Below, piece by piece: positions 56,191 through 64,000 of a stretch of DNA of 64,000 nucleotides. Where the stretch lies: positions 17,329,853 through 17,393,852 of the forward strand of contig JBBCBC010000002.1 of the NCBI GenBank assembly GCA_037126765.1, in the 5' to 3' direction. Source of the DNA: Stenogyne calaminthoides (lineage: Eukaryota > Streptophyta > Magnoliopsida > Lamiales > Lamiaceae). The position numbers and the translations under genes are program-made. The notes under the pieces are model-generated. The model did not search any database and was not told where the DNA came from. It worked only from the letters and a program-made list of their open reading frames with translations. Position 1 is the first letter of the stretch. Every line of letters begins with the position of its first letter.

Positions 56191-56906
56191 TAATACATTT
56201 CTATGTAAACAAGTTATATGTATTTTTCTATCTAAACAAGTAATATTTTTCTATGTAAACAAGTAATACTTTTCTATGTAAACGGGTAATACTTTTTATG
56301 TAAACAAGTTATATGTACTTTTCTATCTATGTAAACAAGTAATACTTTTCTATCTAAACAAGTAATACTTTTATATCTAAACAAGTTATATATAATTTTC
56401 TATGTAAACAAGTTATACTTTTTTATCTAAACAAGTTATATGTACTTTTCTATCTAAACAAGTAATACTTTTCTATCTAAACAAGTAATACTTTTATATC
56501 TTAACAAGTTATATATGTTTTTCTATCTAAACAAGTAATACATTTCTATGTAAACAAGTAATACTTTTTTATGTAAACAAGTTATATGTACTTTTCTATC
56601 TAAACAAGTAATACTTTTCAATCTAAACAAGTAATACTTTTATATCTAAACAAGTTATATATATTTTTCTATCTAAACAAGTAATTTTTTTCTATCTAAA
56701 CAAGTAATACTTTTATATCTAAACAAGTTATATATATTTTTCTATATAAACAAGTTATATGTACTTTTCTATCTAAACAAGTAATACTTTTATAACTAAA
56801 CAAGTAATACTTTTATATCTTAACAAGTTATATATACTTTTCTATCATAACAAGTTATATATACCTTTCTATCTAAACAAGTAATATTTTTCTATGTAAA
56901 CAAGTA

Positions 56907-57095
56907 CTCCCTCCGTCCCGGAAGACTCTGCTCCAACTTTTCGGCACAGAGATTAAGAAAAGTTGCTTTATGGGGGGTAGTAAGTGTGTGTTGTAAGGTT
57001 ATGAGTGGTGAAGGGTGTGTTCAAAAATGGGTGTGCAAAGTCTTATGGGAGAGACCAAAAAGGAAAGTGTGCTAAGTCTTCTGGGACGGAGGGAG
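56907..57095. mobile_element. Stowaway-type MITE, copy 2
   Basis: Same family, 189 bp, TA duplications at 56905-56906 and 57096-57097. It differs from copy 1 at a handful of positions and has the same flanks (TCTATGTAAACAAG on the left, ATACATTTCTATGTAAAC on the right), so it was copied together with the surrounding repeat. Confidence 0.95.
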
Positions 57096-57587
57096 TAATA
57101 CATTTCTATGTAAACAAGTTATATGTCCTTTTCTATCTAAACAAGTAATATTTTTCTATGTAAACAAGTAATACTTTTCTATGTAAATGAGTAATACTTT
57201 TTTATGTAAACAAGTTATGTGTACTTTTCTATCTATCTAAACAAGTAATATTTTTCTATCTAAACAAGTAATACTTTTATATCTAAACAAGTTATATATA
57301 TTTTTCTATGTAAACAAGTAATACTTTTTTATCTAAACAAGTTATATTTACTTTTCTATCTAAACAATTAATACTTTTCTATCTAAACAAGTAATACTTT
57401 TATATCTTAACAAGTTATATATACTTTTCTATCTAAACAAGTAATACATTTCTATGTAAACAATTAATACTTTTTTATGTAAACAAGTTATATGTACTTT
57501 TCTATCTAAACAAGTAATACTTTTCTATCTAAACAAGTAATATTTTTAAATCTAAACAAGTTATATATATTTTCTATGTAAACAAGT

Positions 57588-58695
57588 TGTCGCGAGTCGT
57601 TTTATTTGAGGAATATGATGTGGCTAATTCGATAACAACTCACAAACAAAACATGCACTTGTAAAATAAACTGTAAATAAGATGAATTTGTTGACCCAGT
57701 TCGTCAAGAAATGACTACTCTGGGGGCATACCAAGCCAGGATGTGGTATTGCGAGCTTTACACGTACAATATTTGATACACCTTATGAAGATGAATCATT
57801 ACAGATGAAGATAATTTGGAGAGTTAGCCTCTGAGTGCTAGGGTTTCTAGTATGCATAAATGATCACTCGAATTTTTCTGTTCCTCACCTCTCTCTGGAA
57901 TTTCTTGTGTGGGTATGACTTTTTCTGGGAAATTTTTCTAAACCTTTCTCTTCTTCTTTTTTTCTTCCTTTTATAGCACTCCGACAAGCATGAGCTGGGT
58001 TGACAAGCATGAGCTGGAGACTTCGGGTCATGCAAGAATCCAGATGATATTGCCACATTCTCAACTTCGTCTTCTAGATTGATCTTGGAGCTTGCTTGTC
58101 TTTAAGGCACTCTTTTGGTTGTCCAAATTAATCTTTTGCTCGGTTGGATGCTTTGTTCGCCCCTTTAATCATGTCAGTTTCATGCTGGAATACTGTCCTC
58201 CTCGAGCATACTGAGCCTCAGGATGTCCGGGTCTTCGGGATATCTGAGTGTCAAGCACTCTGACCCTTCAGGATGCCTGGGTCTTCAGAATGTTGTGTTG
58301 CGAGCATACTGACTTTCAGGATATCTGAACTTTTCAGGATATCTGAGTTACGAGCATACTGACCCTCAGGATGTCTGAGCCTTTCAGGATATCTGAGTTA
58401 CGAGCATGCTGACCTTCAGGATATCTGAGCTTTTCAGGATATCTGAGTATTTTGGCCGCCTGAGTCCTCAGATTTGCTCGTGGCCTTCTTGACTTAGCTC
58501 ATCTGATTCCTTCTTTCCTAACCTGAGTGGTGAGTATGTTTGTTTTGGGAGTCAAGTGGCGAACTGGTCGAACAAACTTGTTTGGTCAACGGATGGCGAG
58601 CACACTTGTCCACTGGGTATGATTATTTTAAAGAATATTACACGTGTTGCTCTTACGTGTTCGATTAATCCTGAGCTATTATATCGAACACAACA
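57588..58695 (-). repeat. 3' LTR of Tat gypsy element 2
   Basis: 1108 bp. The minus-strand start is TGTTGTGTTCGATATAATAG and the end is GACTCGCGACA. It is followed (minus sense: preceded) by a G-rich polypurine tract, ACTGGGGGGTAT (58696-58707). The first seven bases equal those of gypsy element 1. Inside, 58200-58460 has about five tandem copies of a ~50-bp unit with GAGCATACTGACC, TCAGGAT and ATCTGAG. The element interrupts the minisatellite; its other LTR lies beyond the window. Confidence 0.8.
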
Positions 58696-58814
58696 ATACC
58701 CCCCAGTCGGGTCGCTTTGTATTCAACATGGGGCCCGGCTGTTATAATCCTATTGGGCAATAGTCGATGTCGTTTCGTATTCTGTGCCAGATTTTCAAAA
58801 TTGATTCCGGTATC

Positions 58815-58826
58815 TATATATATACC
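58815..58826 (+). promoter_or_regulatory. TATA box of antisense gene, Tat element 2
   Basis: CTATATATATACC about 120 bases inside the LTR/PPT boundary and about 160 bases before the chosen ATG. A pyrimidine-rich leader (CCTTTTCTCCTTCCTTG) follows. Confidence 0.65.
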
Positions 58827-58982
58827 ACATTTCACCGCCTTAAACCCTTTTCTCCTTCCTTGTTCTTTTTTGCCACTGTCTTTCAATTTTTTCCTGTGTC
58901 TGAAAATTTCCGGCGAGGGCTTCATCATTGTGGCGAAGAATCTTTCTCAGGTAACCGCTGCATTCTTTCTCTTATTGCGATT

Positions 58983-61900
58983 ATGGCCTCTTGCTCAAAC
59001 TCTTCTGTTCCCCTAGAATCGGACCACCATAGTTCTTCTTCCCCCTCTGTTAGTAGAATCCCCCGTAGCAACGCTAATGCGCCAGAGATGAATGTCTCGG
59101 ATTCAGGATTTTGCTGGCAAGTTCGGCAGCCGTTTGCTGTTCTTTCCTCCGATTCCGACGAAGCCCTAAATGAATTGGATAGGGACTTGGTCCGTAATGA
59201 TTTTTCGGACGATTCGAGTGATAATTCTTTGCCCCAAATTCAAATTAGGTCTCGGGCTGTTGATAACGTTGATGTAGATAGGAATGACGATGTTGTGAGG
59301 GGGGAAATTTTGATGGCTGTAAATGTAACCGAATCGAACGTAGGGGTAGGTGGTGAGTAAAATTCTGAGCTTGATATACCTGTTGGTGTCCCTCATAGTC
59401 CAACATATAACGAGTATAATGCTCGTTATAGTTTCGATTGGCCCGAGCAACCTCATAGGATTAGGGTTGAGAATGAGTACCCAGCGAGCAAGATAGCGAG
59501 CATAATTGATGCAGATATGCTCACTCGGCTGCATAGGAATTACGAAACCCCCAAGGATGTCTTTTTCTGGGCACCGGGTCCTGATGAGCGGGCTGACCAA
59601 CCCCCTGAAGGTTGTGTCGCTGTGAATTTGGACACCATGGAAGCTGGTCTTCGATTCCCCCTCCATCCGGCCATCATCCGTTTGCTCGTGGAATGGAACA
59701 TCACCATCACGCAGCTTAAGCCGAATGGGTGGCATATGATCATGAGCTTCCTGATTTTGTTCGGCAAAATGAAGCCAAGAGACTATCCCTCCGCAACTGA
59801 ACTTGCTCTGTTGTTGCACCTGACCCGTCCGAAGGGCGAACATGGGTGGCTGTTCATGCAAGCTAATGCCAAGTGCAAAATTATTGAGGACGTGCCGAAC
59901 AAAATCAGTGATTGGAAAGAGAAGTTCTGGTTCGTTGGGGGCGATTGGAAGAGCCCGGCTTCTGGGAGCGAACCAGATGCTCGATTAGACATCCCTACTG
60001 ACTTCGGGGTGTACCGAAGTAAGTAATTTTGTGTCTTTTGTCCTTCTATTTGAACTGGTTTTAACTTGCTCTTTATTTTAGGGATTCTAGCTGCGACGGA
60101 CAAGGAGACAAACGGCGGCTATTTTAGCAGCGTTTGGCAAATTGATCTGGAGTCTCACTCGGAGTGTGAGAACTCTGAATACCGCCGATCAAAGGAAGAA
60201 AGAAGGTTTGTTCGTGCCTCCTCATCATCTTGTTGCTATTAATCCTGTTGGTAAGGATTGCCTCTTGTATTCGTATAAGTTTTGTGCCATTTTGCTCGTT
60301 GTTACCCTTTTGTGCGTACTGAATGATTTTGTTTATAGCTTTCCCCGTTGTGACCATTGCTGTGAGTACATCAGAACATACTGAGATGGCTCGTAGAAAA
60401 AGGCCACAAGAGCTTGCTCGGATTCAGGCTGAGCGGGAGGCTCAACGAACAAACAGAGGAGAGGCGAGCAGGGCTAGTCGAGCATCCGCATCCGGTCCTA
60501 GGGAGTCAAGCCGACCGCAAAGGAGTACCCGGTCGGCCGAGTAGGGGAATAGCGAAAGCTCGCTCCATCGGCCGAAGAGGCTAAGGATGAAATAAAGCGA
60601 AACGGGGCGAGCAAACAAACTTCCGGACGAGCCTTGTTGAAGAACAAGCTCGACGAACCTTTGAGCCCGTTAGGGTGACTTCGGACCCCCTACTACCGAG
60701 GCGTCAGGCGCCGCCTCCGTGGTCGATCGATTTCGCAAATTGTTGAAATGGAGGTTGGCACATCTTCTCCACCTCCTCTTTGGACCCCGATCATGGACTC
60801 GCGTTGAATCGAGAGCCGGTCCCTTGAGGATAGATCGTTCTTGGGATGGGATCCGGCTCGTGTGAATAGGTACATTTTGTTCGCCTTTGCTTACGCTTTG
60901 ATTAATCCATTCGTTTTTTCATATTGTTTGCTCGGGTGTATGTGTAGGTTGAGCAAAGTTGGCTCCCTTGATGCCCAATCTGAAAAACTACTTCGCTTTC
61001 GTAAAGTGTTCGCAAGGTTAGGGCATTCTGAGCATGCTCGGAAAGCTTGCGGAGACTCTGATTCGAGCATGGACTAGCGAATTGGAAGAGTCCTCTGACG
61101 GGTTCCACCTGGAAAATATCGCGTCGGGTTTGGTACTTGGGGCCAATCTATGGTGGATTCTTGAGAAAGCCTATGCTCGATCCGGCCAACCTCCATGCCA
61201 ACTACTTGGCTTTGATGAGAACTTCAAAGAAAAAGGTGGGCGAGCGAACAGACTCGGGATGGGCGAGGTTGGCTCGAGGAACAGGCATCTCGGCCTGTTG
61301 AGGCTCGTCGAGCAAAGGAGGATGCGCAAGGCTCGGGAAAATGTTCATGGGTTCGAGAAAATGCTCGCTTGGCTCGGGAGGATGCTTTCGCTAGACGAAG
61401 GAGGAAGACTTGAATCACTCTCGGGAGGAGGTGGTCGCGATCTGAAGAGCTCAGGAAGAGATGAATGTTGAGCTTCGTAAACTCCGAGCTGGCGTCGAGG
61501 CCATGGAAAGTGAGAGGGACGTTCTTGGCCAACAGCTCATCATTGCTGAGGAGACCAACACCCGCTTGGGTCTCGAAAATTCAAAGCCGATCTGATAAAT
61601 TAAAAGAGTATGTTGATTCCAAGTCCAACTTCTCCTATATTTGTGCCTTCGCCGACAAAATATCCGGTATGTTCGCCATGCACTTAATGGCGAACAAATT
61701 GCCTCTCTTATATCAAGTTTCCAGCAGTACCTGATCGACAACCCACCGGATTGCAACCTTCCAATGTCAGATTTGAATGATCTGTGTGATTTCTCCATTC
61801 TTCCTGAAGGGATAAAGGTTGATGATCCTATTCCGGATGAGGAAGATGGCTCGGACGTGAATACTGGTGGTGCTGCTGGCCAAAATCTCCAAACCGAAGT

Positions 61901-62085
61901 TCGAGCGAGCGACGCCAGCCGAGCAAAGGGGGACCTCTTGTAACCGGAAATTCCTTGGCGTGAATGTACCTTCTAGCGAGCATTTGGTACCTGGCCGTAC
62001 TGAAGGAGTTATTGCTGAGGGGGCTGAGCACGATTTGTTCGACATCTCTCTTCCGTCCACCCCCAATTATGAATTCGCTCCTTGA
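58983..62085 (+). pseudogene. Antisense gene (aORF) of Tat element 2, Transposase_28-like
   Basis: ATG 58983 begins MASCSNSSVPLESD, a Ser-rich acidic leader. The frame meets TAA (59358-59360) and continues in frame through NYETPKDVFFWAPGPDERAD, QPPEGCVAVNLDTMEAGLRF, ITQLKPNGWHMIMSFLILFG, then CKIIEDVPNKISDWKEKFWF and GGDWKSPASG, clearly matching the gene at 22.6-25.5 kb. Intron 60019-60081 (GTAAGT..TTTTAG) has the same place and size as the 62-bp intron in element 1. A second intron, 60251-60338, also corresponds. Exon 2 (RSVRTLNTADQRKKEGLFVP) needs a frameshift. Then come a basic segment (MARRKRPQELARIQAEREAQ) and degraded coiled-coil parts to about 62085. An upstream ATG at 58767 is less likely because it lies before the pyrimidine-rich leader. 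Function unknown. Confidence 0.82.
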
Positions 62086-62960
62086 TGTTATTTTTGTTTT
62101 GTCAAACATATGTTGTGTAATTTTTGTCTTCTTCACCTTTTGTTGAACAATGTCTTCAATACTTGTAATTTTTGCTGACTTCTTCTTTTTGTTCGAACAC
62201 TTTTTACAACTGAATGGATGAATTACATATTGAACTATCTCCTCTAACCTGATTGTTGTTGAGGATGAATGCGGTTGTTGATAAATGATTGATACTTGTG
62301 TTGCTTGATGTTTGCTTTGTTGCTTTGTGTTCGCTTTGTTGCCTTCTAGTTTTTTCCCCTTTTCTTCTGAATGAAATCGAACATTGGGTTTGCCTATGCC
62401 CGCTCCTGACTTTTTTCGGTTTTGATTATCTTATTGACGTTGCAATCGGTTGATCGTCTTATTTAGGTGCGACCAGATAGGTTACTTTATGAACCCCCCC
62501 TTTCTTGGTTCGCGATCGTCTTATTTAGGTGCGATCACTTCGTACTAGGGCCGTCTTATTTAGCTGCAACCCCGCACTCATCACCCGCTTGAGCTATGGG
62601 TATTTGTAAGTACGAGTCGTCTTTTGCGACTGCGTACCCATTACTCACTTTTTGCTGTGGGAATCAGAGTACGAACTCGTTCGTCAGGTGAACATAGACT
62701 TGGGCTCGTTCGTCTTTGTTCGGGCCGTCCGGCTTAGGTGCGACCTCAAATATGCTTGAACTAGAAAATCTTAGCGAACAAAAGTACATATATTTTTTTT
62801 CTTTTTACAACACTTTGTATTCTATTACAACCTTCACATCTGAAGAAGACTATCTATTACACAACTATAGATATCAGAGTAAGGTTTTGAATTTTAACCT
62901 TGTCTTGAGTAGACATTTAACCGCCTCACCTTGTCCGCTGAATTGATGTTGACAAGGATG
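62086..62960. repeat. Spacer with GTCTTATTTAGGTGCGACC repeats
   Basis: 62450-62760 has four to five copies of CGTCTTATTTAGGTGCGA(C/T)C and shortened forms (CGTCTTTTGCGACTGCG). They are the counterpart of the GTCGCAATATCTTAAGACG array in element 1, read on the other strand. Confidence 0.6.
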
Positions 62961-64000
62961 TGGCACATCATCTATCTACCCCCTTTCTTTTTTTTAGTAA
63001 CATGCTCAAGCAAAGAAAGAAGATAAGCTTTCGTCCCCTGGACAAGCCGCGGATTATGCGGGCGGGCTGGCATGAGCATGTGGCGCCGATTCCTCGCCGC
63101 TTAGAAAGCAAAAGCAGCAAAAATTTCAACCGCACCATTCTCATCCCCCCTCCAAGATGCATAAGCATCGGGCCCCGCGATATTACTTTGAGCGGACACT
63201 ATGACATCCCTCCTTCGGAGGAGATTTTGGGGATGCATAGGGACTAGTGATTTACATCGCGATAAGCAAATGAGTAACGCGGAGTGGCAACCATAACTCT
63301 GCCGAAAGCATCTTGAGTTCGGCTTCAACTGTGCTCGTAATGTCATATGGGGGTATAAATCTCGTGACAGGGCCAGATGCTTGATTCAAATTGAATGATT
63401 CTTTGAATTGAGAGTTGGATTCTTCTACGCCCTGGGGCATACTAAACCAACCTCATACGGGAGACTTGTAATATTTTTTTTTTTCTTTTTTCATCTTTTT
63501 TTTCCTCTCGATTTTTTCACCATCAAGTATGCCCCTATTTATAGAACTATCCCAAGCTAGTCTTTGGCATTCATTAGTCAAAAGGGTAGCCTCTCTTACT
63601 TTTGCTCCCCCTTTGACATCCGCTCACTTTTTTGTACTCTTGCTCAAAGATCGACTCATCCCCGCTTGGTTGCCACCACTTTGTCAACTCGTTACGTCGT
63701 ATCTTTCGTTGACAACTCGTCTCGACACGCGTATCCGTCTTCGATAGTGCTAGCTTGACATTTTTTCCTCGAAGATATGTGTCGAACATAATGTATTCTT
63801 CTTCGGGATTGTCCTACTCGTTTTTTAACCGAATGGTCGATTATGTTACCAACTATGCTTGTCTCAATTGTGTGGGGCGGCTTTTTGGTCGGCCGACCAT
63901 CCGCTTTCAAATGTCTTTGTTCGCCGACTATCTTCGCAATTATTGATAATATTTTTTCAAATTTGACGATTCTGAGTAGGACAATGGGACTCCATTGTGT
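62961..64000. other. Unclassified interior of Tat element 2
   Basis: Less AT-rich than the surroundings. No gag-pol motif was recognised on the minus strand up to the edge, and short ORFs on both strands (for example 62960-63247 plus, 63574-63910 minus) match nothing I know. It may be a nested insertion or non-coding spacer. Confidence 0.35.

Larger units (their letters stand above)
54960..57587. repeat. Minisatellite (~22-25 bp unit) of 2.6 kb
   Basis: About a hundred degenerate copies of TCTA(T)CTAAACAAGTAATACTT and variants (TATGTAAACAAGTTATATGT). Unit types alternate in longer higher-order patterns. Two Stowaway MITEs interrupt it. It is cut on the right by the gypsy LTR at 57588. Confidence 0.93.
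57588..64000 (-). mobile_element. Tat gypsy element 2 (partial, runs off the window)
   Basis: 3' LTR, polypurine tract and a plus-strand antisense gene homologous to that of element 1, followed by short GTCTTATTTAGGTGCGACC repeats (62450-62760). With the antisense gene on the plus strand, gag-pol should be on the minus strand to the right, beyond 64000. Confidence 0.8.

Noticed and set aside
54960..57587. Centromeric satellite
   Set aside because: Unit length (22-25 bp) and small array size do not fit a typical centromeric satellite; nothing in the window supports it.
61034..61798. Independent plus- and minus-strand ORFs of 100-145 codons
   Set aside because: The plus-strand pieces are the decayed 3' half of the Tat antisense gene; the minus-strand ones are its shadows.

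Overview
This is nuclear DNA from a flowering plant, probably a eudicot. The evidence is plant-only content: LTR retrotransposons of the Copia/SIRE and Ty3-gypsy/Tat types, CACTA, hAT and Stowaway elements, a plant 5S rRNA copy, and fragments of plant BOLA2-like and CYP707A-like genes. I see no intact host protein-coding gene. The species cannot be fixed from the sequence. All assignments come from reading motifs and comparing repeats within the window; no database search was run.

Layout. 1-1869: most of a SIRE-type Copia LTR, cut by the window edge. 2.8-3.4 kb: two MITE-like inverted-repeat elements, then an intron-containing BOLA2 fragment with a nonsense codon. 4452-7400: a complete short LTR element (two LTRs, PBS, PPT, 5-bp TSD, 250-bp interior) that is a deletion derivative related to SIRE. 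7.6-8.7 kb: MITE-like elements and a tandem duplication. 9.3-10.1 kb: the end of a Tat-like gypsy element, cut at 10138 by a CACTA terminus with GTGACGAA subterminal repeats. 12.6-28.7 kb (minus strand): a spliced Transposase_24 (TNPA-like) gene. Its first coding exon is split by a complete 11.6-kb Tat gypsy element (15086-26702). 29-35 kb: repeats, one isolated 5S rRNA copy, a CYP707A fragment and a broken TNP2 transposase. 35213-49898 (minus strand): a complete 14.7-kb SIRE/Maximus-type Copia element with gag, pol and an extra env-like third ORF, and with a hAT element inside its 3' LTR. 52.1-52.7 kb: four tRNA-like pol III modules. 53.9-54.5 kb: a CACTA-like terminus and two more tRNA-like modules. 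54.5-57.6 kb: AT-rich tandem repeats and a minisatellite carrying two copies of one Stowaway MITE. 57588-64000: the 3' LTR and antisense ORF of a second Tat gypsy element on the minus strand, running off the window.

How it works together. Almost all protein-coding sequence belongs to mobile elements, and nearly every frame is broken by nonsense codons or frameshifts. The two Tat elements share an unusual arrangement. An antisense gene lies between pol and the 3' LTR. It has its own TATA box just inside the 3' LTR, small introns at matching positions, a Transposase_28-like domain, and a nearby block of short GTCGCA...TTAAGACG repeats. Other notable items are a mathematically perfect 82-bp hairpin, patches where CAG/CTG motifs are systematically altered between otherwise matching LTR copies, and a transposase exon whose frame is recovered exactly when the gypsy element and one target-site copy are discounted.
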